From contig JAFEKR010000002.1 of the NCBI GenBank assembly GCA_019022495.1, forward strand, positions 2,418,001 to 2,482,000: DNA of 64,000 nucleotides, written 5' to 3'. Origin of the DNA: Epichloe hybrida. Lineage: Eukaryota > Ascomycota > Sordariomycetes > Hypocreales > Clavicipitaceae. The notes beneath the pieces were generated by a model. That model was not told the DNA's origin, made no database searches, and worked only from the letters and a program-made list of their open reading frames with translations. The stretch's first letter is position 1; each line of letters opens with the position of its first letter. Shown one piece after another: positions 47,145 to 57,799 of this stretch. A program made the translations under genes and the position numbers.

Positions 47145-47770
47145 GATGCTGCGCCTGTTTGTCCTGAATCGTAGATAATTTGTCTTGTTGAGTCCCGACC
47201 ATGCAGCCATCTTTTTCTCACTGCGAAATCAATCATACAATGCAGCAACCAAGACCAAGACGCTGCGGGTAGAAACGACCGACCATATAAAGTTTTGTTG
47301 CCAAGAGCAAAAAGACTTGGGTTTTTATGTAGTTTTCGAGGAAACATGCTCTGCAGGCAGATCAGGTCGTACAAGGTCCCTCTATAATACTAGCCTGGTG
47401 TTGAGAATATCACAGCCTCACATCGCAGCCTCAAGTCTGAGGCATCATCCTCGTCATCCTCGTCATCCCCTCTTCGTTTGTTGTTGCAGATTCACACATG
47501 TCGCTTAAAATCGTGTTCATCGTGCTCATCGTAGGCTTCGTTTGAAGACCTAGATTCACTTGTCTGACAGACCTTCTGTTAAACAGGTCTTTGTTGAGAG
47601 CTTTGAAGCTTATATATAGCTTCCTTTTTCCCTCTGTTAGATTCCGATTTCCTAGATAGTAAATCATCATCTTCTCTTCTTCTCACTCTTTGACATCGCC
47701 TGCATCATTCCACACCTGGCGGAGTACGTACGGAGTACAGTCCGAAGTAAAACATGGGGGCGTGTGCTGT
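47145..47770. other. Intergenic: MFS 3' flank
   Basis: No gene recognised. A CATCCTCGT repeat occurs at about 47440-47470. Confidence 0.5.
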
Positions 47771-48233
47771 TGCACGAAAAAAGCGGCGCAGCCGACTGGC
47801 CACTAATTTGTGCATGCATTATCCCTTGTATGCCTTACGACAAGCGGCCGTCACCTCCAGGTCGTTCTCACCTCTGCTCCAGTCAAGGCCGTTCTTGTCC
47901 TCTTCTTTAGCGACCATCATTCAGCATGATCAAAAAAATTCGCGCAGATCCGCTTTGTCCTGTGGCGATTGGAGGGGGAAGGTGCGCTGCACCTGACCCA
48001 CCCACCAAAACCCCTCTCGCGACCATTTCTTGAGCTGCAGAGTTTTCAGAAGATCAATCATGATCAGAACCTGAATTGAAGTCATCAAGAACACTTCGTC
48101 TTTTGAAGCTTCCGTCCTCATCGTTCTTGTGCGATCGTCTAACAGTCCCCCCGCCTCGTCAGAGACCACGTGTCACAACACGTGACGATGGCTTAGCATA
48201 CAGAAGGGCCCAGGGCACCAGACCAGAGAGAGA

Positions 48234-48263
48234 AGAGACAACCTTTCCTACGATCCCCTGACA
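48234..48263 (+). repeat. 30-bp direct repeat, left copy
   Basis: Matches 48791-48820 at 28 of 30 positions, including the shared word CTACGATCCCCTGACA. The pair flanks the 69-bp inverted repeat at similar distances (105 and 97 bp). Confidence 0.85.
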
Positions 48264-48368
48264 GTTGGTAGCAATTGCACGCAACCAGAAACAGAAACCC
48301 AAAACTCCCTCTCATCACAGATCAAGGCAGAGGCTGCGAAAAACCCTGGTAGGTGGCCAGATGTCGTG

Positions 48369-48437
48369 CTCAGCGCACTCACGAGCTTTTTCAAAGTAGC
48401 GGGATTTGTTGACCTTAAACCCCTTTTAGAGCTAGAC
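48369..48437 (+). repeat. 69-bp inverted repeat, left arm
   Basis: Pairs with 48625-48693 with one mismatch in 69; 187 bp lie between the arms. An open frame (48366-48647, 93 codons from a TTG-type/ATG-poor start, hydrophobic-basic) crosses it, but I recognise no protein family. Confidence 0.92.
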
Positions 48438-48624
48438 CTTAAACTCCTCGACGATGTTAGGGCATGGGTGTGCGACATGCTACAGAGCGCAAACACCACG
48501 ATCAAGAACAACAATGCCGTTATCGAATGGAACAGCAGGATTTCCAAGCGGCTAGCCCAGCTCGTCCCCGATCGGACCAGTGCCAAGGGAGGCAAGCATG
48601 CACTTACCAGGGACAATCTTGATA

Positions 48625-48693
48625 GTCTAGCTCTTAAAGGGGTTTAAGGTCAACAAATCCCGCTACTTTGAAAAAGCTCGTGAGTGCGCTGAG
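48625..48693 (-). repeat. 69-bp inverted repeat, right arm
   Basis: Reverse complement of 48369-48437 except for one base (TTTTAGAG on the left, CTTTAAGAG read back from the right). A transcript over both arms would fold into a long hairpin. Confidence 0.92.
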
Positions 48694-48790
48694 ACCATTC
48701 TGAAAAGATCGCGAGTGGTGTTCTGTACTCCAGTTGTCGCACGGGAAACCAGCCAGAAGAAAACTTCATTATCTTATTTTAAATGTCGAA

Positions 48791-48820
48791 AGAGATAACC
48801 TTTGCTACGATCCCCTGACA
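48791..48820 (+). repeat. 30-bp direct repeat, right copy
   Basis: See the left copy at 48234-48263; the two differ at two positions. Confidence 0.85.
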
Positions 48821-49415
48821 CCACGGTTCCAGCCGTGACGCGTGTCAGTGAACAATCTACTAGTCGCCAAGAGTATCATGCCGACGTCGAAGATGTCCCT
48901 CCGCCCACATGCCAGTACGAAGCGATGATAACTCGGGCGGAGTGGGGGGGGCCGATTGACTTCACGGCCAATTTATGGTGGTAAGCGGCCGCGATAACGG
49001 TGTCAATACTTCTGGTTCTAACTTGGGGATGTCGTGCGTAGGTCCGTCTTTGACTCGAAGATAGCTTTTACCGAGTACAGCCTTGGTTTAATGAGTACGA
49101 CCATGCCAGTTTGTGCTGAGAACCGGAGCAAGAAGAAGCGGAGTGCGTCGGCCGCGGGCCCGGATCGCTCCGGGTCCGGGTCTAACGAGGACCAGCATGA
49201 CGAAATGATGTTCTGGATGCGTCGACTTGATGCACGAATGGCGGAGACGAACCCAAAATCATGGAGGATGCCATTTCTGTTCATGAGGAGGAGTGAAGCG
49301 CCGGGTTGAATTCGGTTCGGAAGCGGTGCGGCGACGCAACGGGGCGGGGGGGGCTCTTGTTACGTGCTTATGTCACGTGCTGGCTCTGCACGATAAGGGG
49401 TCGAATCCGTCGTAT

Positions 49416-49640
49416 GTTACGTGCTGTTGTGCGTCGGAATCATCATCGTACACTGTAACATTTGCATACTCTCTTGCCTAATTGATCGGATTTTTGTCTG
49501 AAATGGTAGAAGAATACCTCAAGCATTTCAGACGCATTGATTCGCATTAGCACGTAACATACCAATTGATTAGGCAAGAGAGTATGCAAATGTTATAGTG
49601 TACGGAAATGATTCTGACGCACAACAGCACAGCACGTAAC
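49416..49640. mobile_element. Foldback (MITE-like) element with about 75-bp inverted arms
   Basis: Left arm 49416-49487 (GTTACGTGCTGTTGTGCGTC onwards) and right arm 49563-49640 (ending GCACAACAGCACAGCACGTA AC) are inverted copies with a handful of mismatches and one 5-bp insertion. The ~75-bp loop holds its own small hairpin (GTCTGAAATG with CATTTCAGAC) and another copy of the CACGTAAC end word at 49551. No coding capacity. Target-site duplication not clear. Confidence 0.75.
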
Positions 49641-49734
49641 AGCTTTGATACCCAGCGTTAGATGAATTTAATCATATAAGGAATAATGTACGCACAATTA
49701 GTGGCCAGTTGGCTGCGCCTTGTTTTTTGTGTAA

Positions 49735-50968
49735 TAGTTATGAGCCTAGGAGGTCTGAAAAGGCCTGGAACTACTAAGCGCGTAAGTTTAAATCTCATAT
49801 ACACTATATTAAAATCCCAAGTAAGCTCTTTGAAATTACCACTAATGCCCTAGCCTAGCTAAAAGAGATAGCTCTAGGAAGAGATCACTCTCAGCATATC
49901 CACTGCTCTCACTATCTCCATCTCACATCTTCCCAAGTTATCCTCAAACCATGATCGCATAGCTTTCATCTCGGAAGTCCACAAAGGTGGCAGGATCATG
50001 CTTCGTCCAGGAATCGGCTCATCTGGAACACGTCTCAGTTGTTCCTCGGTTACTTCAATCTGCGGCGGAGTAGGAGGTTCAGGTGAAGGAGAAAGAGGTA
50101 TCGGCTGCCTCTCAGTCCTCACTTCCACCAAATTCCCATACTCTTCAGTAGACATAGCCCGTACCTCGGACAAGGGCGGCACCCCCACCACAGAGAGATC
50201 AACAGAGAGATCATTAGGTACGCGATTACCCAAAGCTAGGGGGTATGTCGCAAGGCATATAAGGGATCATATACGCATAAATTAGTGCCTTTTTTATTAA
50301 TGCCTCCTTTGGGATGCCAGTCGATGTGTTGCAGTTGCTAATCGTCTTGCAGGCTTGACATGGACTATTGAATCTGCAAATCAAACTCGTCCTTGACGAG
50401 ATCCTTCGAACGTTTAGAGTGGGGGCAAGTCGGCGGTTTCCGATCAAGTCTCACGTCGGACTTCGCCCCCATCCATGAGTACGGGGATCAGATCGAGATA
50501 GGTGGAAGGAGCAACGCAAATCCGGGGTACATGAGACATGAGCAACGGGGTGGGACGATGGCATTTTGGGAAATACATCAAGTACATATCCACTCCTGAT
50601 GCAGTACAGCCAACTCCCCGGAAATCCCACGTGGCGCCTGCACTGCGGACATAGAGAATAGCACATGATGTTGGTGGTCGATAGTAGACACGTTACCCCG
50701 GACCCTTTGATGCGCCGGGCTTATCTATCTCGAGCTGATTTGGCAGATTGTGTCCTTGATATCTTGATATTCTTGATAAGCATGGAGGGCCGGAGGTGCC
50801 CGTGCGTCCTTTTCCTTCGTAGACCAAACAGCTTGTTGGTCATCCGTCATGTCATCCCTTTGACTCGGGCTTGCTTACTCGGGCTTGCTTTCTCGTCCTG
50901 CGTATAAAGCTGGCAAAGACGTGACATGATTGTCTGCCACGGTTCCTCTTCGAAGCCAATCATCCACC
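49735..50968. other. Intergenic, possible small unassigned frame
   Basis: A minus-strand open frame at 49874-50233 (119 codons, Pro/Glu-rich, containing PIPLSPSPEPPTPPQIEVTE) is unassigned and starts from an ATG; it may be a fragment of repeat-derived protein. The last ~300 bases are the NCS1 permease promoter. Confidence 0.4.
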
Positions 50969-52782
50969 ATGGATACAGTCAAGCACGGCCACGCCGAGCG
51001 ACGTGGAAGTATTCACGCAGAAGAAGCTCTCTTCTCCAAGGCTGTCTCAGACGGCGCACCAAAGTATCCTGCTTCAACCGACGCGTACGAAACGAACACA
51101 TTGTGCGGAACGCTGCAACGGCTAGCAAGCAACTTGAAAGTCGAGAAGCGAGGCATCGAGCGAGTGCCAGAAGATGAAAGAACCGATCACTCTTACTGGA
51201 ACATTGGGACAATGGTACTTGATCCCCCTCGCCTCTACCCCAATCTCCCCAGTCGTTAGTTCAAGAATCGGTACCTGTTGTGCCTCGGCTTAGAGCCGTG
51301 TATAATATGTTATCCAACATGAGTGCCAGAGAACTGAGCGAGAACTTGTTGTCTAATCAGGGGATCCCGGCCACAGTGGCTTGCGGCCAATTTAGTTGTC
51401 CCTTCCTTTACAATCGGAGTTTTGGGCCAGCCACTCTACAATATTGGCTTCGTCGACGGAGCACTCGTCATCATCTTCTTCAATCTATTGGGTTCTGCAA
51501 CCGTGTGCTTCTTTTCCACGTTTGGACCCAAATTTGGCTTAAGACAGATGGTTTTGTCGAGGTTCTGGTTCGGTTGGTGGGGACTGAAACTGAGTAGCCC
51601 TCCCCCCCCCCCTCTTGAAGATCTTGACATGAAAACTCTTATCTAGCTCGCGCCTGGACTTTGTATCTGATATCCTCCGTCTATCCTCTAGTCGCCGTCT
51701 TCAATCTCCTCGCCGGTATCGGTTGGTCGGCCGCGAATATCATTGTCGGTGCACAGCTTCTCCACGCGGTGGACCATAGTGTCCCCGGTTGGGCGGGCAT
51801 TCTCATCATCGCGTCTTGCACCTTGATCATCGTCTTCTTCGGATACAGGCTTGTACACCTGTACGAGTACTGGAGCTGGATTCCCACATTCATCGTCTTC
51901 ATGATTGTTCTCGGCATATTTGCTCACTCGGGTCATTTCGTGAACACTCGGACGGGATCGGGAAAGGCAGAGTTGGGCAAAGTGCTGTCATACGGCTCCA
52001 CGGTGTTTGGATTCGGCACAGGCTACACCAGTTTGGCGGCAGACTACACTGTTTATCAGCCCAGCAATCGTCCCCGCCGCAGCGTATTCCTGGCCACCTG
52101 GCTGGGGATTCTTCCGGCTCTTCTCTTCACCGAGCTTCTTGGTGCTGCCATCGCCACTGCCATGGCGATCAATGGCGGAGAGAACCCGTATCAAGAGGGC
52201 TGGAACGAAGCCGGCGTGGGCGGGCTGCTCGCGGTGGCTCTGTTCCCGTCTGCTGGTGCGTTTGGGAAATTCTGCCTCGTCATCCTCGCCCTGTCCATCG
52301 TTGCCAACAACTGCCCTAATGTCTACTCCGTGTCATTGACACTCATGGCCCTCGGTCGCTGGACTCGTCGTGTGCCGCGGTTCGTCTGGACGATTGTTGG
52401 CTCAGCAGTGTACGTCGGCATCGCCATCCCAGGCTTCGCCAGCTTCGAGGCCGTGCTCGAGAACTTCATGCATTTCATCGGATACTGGCTCGCCATCTAC
52501 GAGGGTATAGCTCTGACAGATCACTTCGTCTTCAAGCGTGGCTTCTCTGGCTACAATCCCGAACACTGGGACGATCGAGACAAACTGCCACCCAGCTATG
52601 CATCATTGATGTCGTTTCTGATGGGCATCGTGGGAATGGTCCTGGGCATGAAGCAGACGTGGTGGGTCGGGCCTGCTGCCAAACGTGCAGGAGGCGATTT
52701 GGGCTTTGAGCTGGGGTTCGTCCTCGCGGCTGCTTCATACGCCGTACTGAGAAGAATCGAGATGAGGATTTTCAAACGCTAG
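50969..52782 (+). CDS. NCS1-family purine/cytosine permease (Fcy2-like)
   Basis: Exons 50969-51214, 51377-51593 and 51692-52782 (introns 162 and 98 nt) give 517 residues. These proteins import cytosine, adenine, guanine or hypoxanthine with protons at the plasma membrane. The soluble N-terminus ends in the family segment GIERVPEDERTDHSYWNIGT. Joined exons then read WLAANLVVPSFTIGVLGQPL, FFSTFGPKFGLRQMVLSRFW with FGWWGLKL, IAVFNLLAGIGWSAANIIVG, GTGYTSLAADYTVYQP, VANNCPNVYSVSLTLMALGR, and FIGYWLAIYEGIALTDHFVF, giving about twelve membrane spans. The start has a good fungal context (CCACCATGG). Intron 1 donor GTACTT and intron 2 donor GTAGCC are poor but the frame joins are exact. Confidence 0.92.
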
Positions 52783-53379
52783 CAGGGGGCACGGCGCGGG
52801 ACAAAGGTTCCAGCAGGTACATACGTGTGTTTCGAGATGGGAGATTGTTGCAGCTTGGAAGGGTCAGTCATGTCGGGGTTCTAGCAAATCTCAGGTCTAG
52901 CCATGAATGAAACGGATCTAGAATAAAGCCTTCTATTTTGTAATAAGCTAAATTCCATCGCTGACAAGGTTGGGCCTCAAGGAAGCCCTTGCAAACAGCC
53001 ACTAAACGAAGTCTTCATCCAACAACGCCCAGAGCCTGTCGGCCCGTTCGAGGGACCTAATGCCGTAGAGAAATTCTCAAATGCCTGCGGCATCGAGATT
53101 CCCGAGCAAGCGCCCATCGTCTTCGCGCTTGCAGATCTTGTCGCCCCAAATACTTGCCTTTGATTCTGAATCCGGTGGATGACGAGACATGCTATCACCC
53201 TTGGGTATGGTTTATTTTAACCAAAGGCATCTGACTAATGTGTTGCCGTCGTCCCCGTCCAATAAAGCTACATAGCTCACCTGCTATGGTCTGTTACTCT
53301 ACATATTTTATTAGTTCTTCTTGTTTTCACCCTTGCTTTCGTCACGATTCCTAGCGTGCCCTGCGTGAGATATGGACTT
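52783..53379. other. Intergenic with an orphan exon-like open stretch
   Basis: A plus-strand open stretch at about 52928-53163, without ATG, reads protein-like (for example NAVEKFSNACGIEIPEQAPI) and ends in TGA. I cannot assign it; it may be a leftover exon. Nothing else seen. Confidence 0.35.
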
Positions 53380-54974
53380 TCATGGCCGCTTGGTTGGGAA
53401 CCTGGACTTGCGCTTGGGAGGTGGTTGGTCCATGGAGAGCTCATCCACTGAGGTGTCTGACTCGTGTTGTTGAGAAATGCTGCGCCCGCCGTCCACCGCC
53501 GTTCCTTGACTAGTCATTATAGTTCCTTCACCTGACACATCATCATCAGACTCGCCTCTCAAGAGCACGGATGAACCGAGAGAAGTAGCCTTTTGGTTCG
53601 CTTCCTTAATAACCTTGTCTCTTAGAGCCTTTGCCCATGTAATCCCATTACGGTATGCGCTCGTGCCTTTGCAAAAATGTTCGCGGTTCCCTTTAACGCT
53701 CCAAGAATTAACAAGTGTCATGACAAAGGTAGGCCTACCTTTAGGGGTGGAGGGCGGAACAGCGTGGCAAGCATATGCGTTCAATTGCCCACTTAAATAT
53801 GAGAAACCGAGGGTATGGGCTTTGTTATCGTAGATAGGCTGAGGGGAGCCGTATGAAAGAAGGCGGAGATAACCTCTCTCGCCTAAAGACATAACGTAGA
53901 GTAATTGTCGCTCTGCCACCGCTGCTGATCCATCTGGACCCTTGACCTCCAGAAAGAAGTTCGGAAGTATAGGAAGGTCTTCTTGTGTAAAAGGGCAAAT
54001 ACTATTAGAAAGCCGGTCACGTATTCGGCGCTTCAGGCTCTCAGGCCGGCTACCAAAGCATCGATCTGGATTTCCAGCAACGAGCCAACCATTGGTTAAG
54101 TGATCTAGATTTGTGAAAGGTATCTCCCCGCAGACACATCTAGGATCTTGAATTCTTCCTTCCAATGATTGGTATAATGGCACTCATGACTTGTCTTACT
54201 TTGATAGCATGGGAGTTCTCTCGTTGAAAATGCCTAAAATCGGCATTAGAAACTTGCGCGGGCGAAAGTGCTTCGACTTGCTCCCCAAGCACATGGTCTA
54301 TCAAGGCTAAATTCTCAGCTTTTGGCGGCAATCGACCATCCTCATATTCGTAGTCGGGGGGGAGAATTCCATGATCAATGAGGTGTTGGAGAAAAGATCG
54401 ATCGTACGGGCCTGCGCTCTTCGTGCTCGTCGAAGTTGTTGTGCCGCGGCTTTTCGACGGTGAACGCGAGATCTTGAAAGAGCCTCTCTTTCGACGTCCA
54501 AGACTCGATTGGCTAGACTCCATTGCACTACTATATGGGAGAGTTGGTGCTCTGTACTGCGAGATGTTAATATTGCAGCACAAGTAAGGAACCACATCTA
54601 CGTACTCCTCTCAAGTCACTTAGATCAGGGGGCCCTTCGCATTCAACGTGTTGAGCTATGTCGCTCAGCTGCGAAGCTGAGTGCCGTGTACGGCCGAAAT
54701 AAGGAAGATAAGGACGCAGTGGCGGTGACTTGACTGGCTCTGTGACGACTGGATTTATCTCCGGGATCTTCGCACTGAGGGCTCGTAGTGCGTTTTTTTC
54801 GAGATACTTGGTCGACAGGTTCTCGTAAAGCTCTGGAGGGGAGAAGGTCGGGTGCCTGATCTCTCGCCTCTTTGGACACGAATGTTCTAGCTCGCCCTCT
54901 TCGAGTTGTCTGAGTTGACGTTTGCGAGAGTTGGAGTAGATCGCCTGGCTTTTTGAACCAGAGCGCGTAACCAT
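53380..54974 (-). pseudogene. DUF7924-family fungal protein, apparently frameshifted
   Basis: Exon 1 is 54974-54606 (MVTRSGSKSQAIYSNSRKRQ), joined by a 49-nt GT-AG intron to exon 2 from 54556 (YRAPTLPYSSAMESSQSSLG; SFLQHLIDHGILPPDYEYED; RHFQRENSHAIKVRQVMSAI). That frame stops at 54140. Homology continues in another frame from about 54150 (CVCGEIPFTNLDHLTNGWLV, then FFLEVKGPDGSAAVAERQLL, TFVMTLVNSWSVKGNREHFC, AYRNGITWAKALRDKVI) to the stop at 53380 with the basic tail PPPKRKSRFPTKRP. No usable intron bridges the shift. The order of motifs matches the fungal DUF7924 family, which is nuclease-like in places but of unknown function. It borders the AT-rich block and may be dying or mis-sequenced. 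Confidence 0.7.
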
Positions 54975-57799
54975 TCTCGATCGTCTGCCATTTCCGACGA
55001 ACACGGCGTGTCCTAGTTTTATGCAATGTGGGAAAGGGAGAGCGATCGAGTCGACTTGTTTGACGCGAATGCCCAGTGCTGATTGATTGGCCAAGTGCTG
55101 GCTGGACCTGACTTCACTGGCCCGGCACGCAACACCCCACGCGCAAATGTCATCCATTGGCGTGGCCCTGTTTAACGCCAGCGCTTCATGACACGCTACA
55201 AGGCAGCCCTTGCCGTTAGCAAGCCTTCGCGTGTGATCCACAAGCCGGTGCAAAGTTTGCACTGACATTGCATAGTATAAATTATATATAAATCTATATA
55301 GGGCAGCTACTTTATACTATTATAGCTTACTTCTAGGGCTTTTTTTACTACCTTTACATAAGGGAACTATTATAATAGTAGCTCTTTCCTTTTATAGCTT
55401 TAATATAATATATTCTTTACACTAGCTAGCTAACTATGTAGCTGTTCCTAGTACTCCATCCGCTTAGTTAAGAGGGAAAACCCTTTGCTAGGAAGAAAAA
55501 CCCCCTTACGTCTGTTAACAGGCTAGCGCTAACCCTCTTCTAGGTCTGCGCCGCATTAGGTGTAATTAATTATAGGTGTTTAGTGCTAGCTTACGCTAGC
55601 CTTATCCTAAAGAAAAGAAAAAAGAAAAAAAAAAAAAAAAGTATAGTAATAGTCCTAACTAGCTCCCTTTAGTGCTAGTCTAGTCTTACTTAGGCCTAGC
55701 TCTATGTCTCTTGCTTTACCCTAGGGTATAGTGAATTTAGATTTATAATAATAATTCACTTTTTATTTGCTTTACTTCTAACTCTTCTAGTGCCTTACTT
55801 TTTAGCTAAATCTAACCTAGTACTAGTCTAAATGTCTTATAAAGTCTAAGCATATGGTTTTATTTAATTATAGTAAGGGGTAGGTAATTTAGGCCTAGTA
55901 ACTAGGCGGTTTCGCTCCTAGATTAGTTACGTGCTATCTATGCGTTTACTTATCTTATGCTTTGTTTTCTAGCTAATATTATAGTTAGTCCCCCCCCCCC
56001 TCTCTCTTAAGTATAAAAGAGAGCTTCTCCCCCCTTAAGGTTCTAACCTTTTTCCTTTTCTTATAATAAATTTCCTATAGGTTCTTTTCCTTCCTATCCC
56101 TTTTAGAAGCTATTTAAGGCTTCTCTAGTCTAGTGCTAGTTTAAATACTAATATTTTATATAGAAAAACGCACTATAATATTACTAAGCTTTATAAGTAC
56201 CTTATTTTTAGTGCTATTCTAGCTCTAATTTACCTAGGAGCTTATAACCTTAGATAAGTATCTAAGGAAGTCCCTAACTTAAAAGTAATTAGATTAAGTA
56301 AAGGTAAAAGGCCTAGAAGTAAGTTCTCTTTACCTTTATTTTGCCTTATTTCTAGGTCTAACCTAGGGTAGCTAGGTAAGCCATAAGAGATCTAGTGTGT
56401 GTCCTATAAGATATAATCCGTTAAAAATAAGGGCTATTAGTGCTATAATATTATTAGTAAGTTAGTTTATTTCTAGTCTAGGGGTAAGGCTAATTTACAT
56501 ATAAAGGAGTAATGTCTAATGCCTATTTTAATTATTAGGTTTATAATTATATATATATTAAGGTAATGTTAACTCCTATGCCTATTCTAAGCTTACTCTA
56601 GTGCTAATTTACTTATAGCTAAACATTACTAGCTTATAAGGGGAATATTAGTAATTAGTTAAGACTTAGGCTAGTATAGTTACTAGAAGTAATATAAGTG
56701 GTTTTACTTTAGCTTAGTAATAGCTCTATTCTATAGCTAACTTTAATTATCTAGGCCCTAGAGAACTATATAGCTTAGGTTAAGAAACTCTATGCTAAAA
56801 ACCACGCTAAGAAAAAACAGGGCGCTACTATAGTAGGCCTAGACCTAGCTAGGTCTAGGTTTGTAGAGAAATAATATAATAAGGTTATCTTTTAGCTCTA
56901 GTGGCTTAATGCCTAAGTAGTAAAGATAAACTAGCTCCTAGCTACTAGCCTATTAGCTAAGGGTAAGAGTAAGGTAATAGAGAATATAATCCCTATTTCT
57001 AAGGAGAAATAGGGCTGATTTTAGGTTAGTAAAGGGGCAGTAGTAAGCTAGTATAAAATAATACCTATAGCTTTTTAACTTAAAATTAATCTAATAACTA
57101 TTCTAGACCTATAGTCTTCCTATTATAGTGTAATTCTACCTTATATCTAGCCTGCCTCTATAGCTATACTATTTTACTTAGTGTCTCTCTTTAGTTATTT
57201 ATAGTGTCTATTTATTAGTTAGTTTAGTTACCTCTAGGGTAGCCTAGATCCTCCCCTAGTTTATATTAACTAAAGGCTAGGTCTTATGCTAATATATAGT
57301 ATTAGAGTTTTCTTATACTAAGGAACTACTTTATAATATATCTTACCTTTAGGGGATTATCTAAGGCTAGCCTTACCTCCTATATATCTCTAGGCTATCT
57401 TATTTAGAGGCGTCTATAGTTATAGTTAGCGTAGTTAATAATTATATAGTACTAGTCTTTAACTATATAACTATAGCTATATAGGGGCAAAGCCACCCTA
57501 GGAACATGCCTTTAGAAGAGAAACTTATTAAGGCTAATCTTTCCTATATATAATTATACTATTATAGAGAAAACATACTTATTAAGCCTAGTGTAAAATT
57601 TCTAGATTTCCTTTAGGTTATAGGTAAGTAAGTAGTCCTCTATTAGCTCTCTCCTATACCTATATTATCTCTATTACCTATTAGAATGCTAGTCTTCCTA
57701 TCTCTTCTTTCACTCCTTATATAGTTATATATCTAGTTTATTATTAGTAAGTAAGGGTTTTCTTTTGTATTATAGTACTATTTACACTAAGTTAGCTAT

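Larger units (their letters stand above)
47771..49734. mobile_element. Putative 2-kb element bounded by diverged 62-bp inverted repeats
   Basis: The segment 47771-47832 matches 49673-49734 in inverted orientation. The core GCGCAGCCRACTGGCCACTA (R = A or G) is shared, with about three quarters identity over the whole arm. Inside lie a second near-perfect inverted repeat, flanking direct repeats and a foldback element. No transposase motif is seen, so this may be a non-autonomous element or a nest of several. No clear target-site duplication was found and the outer ends are uncertain. Confidence 0.45.

Noticed and set aside
48248..48616. 122-codon minus-strand frame in the repeat locus
   Set aside because: Overlaps both inverted-repeat arms and shows no family motif; a chance frame is at least as likely as a gene.
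49770..49800. Possible tRNA- or SINE-like tail (TAAGTTTAAATCTC)
   Set aside because: No cloverleaf could be built and no A-box partner is present.
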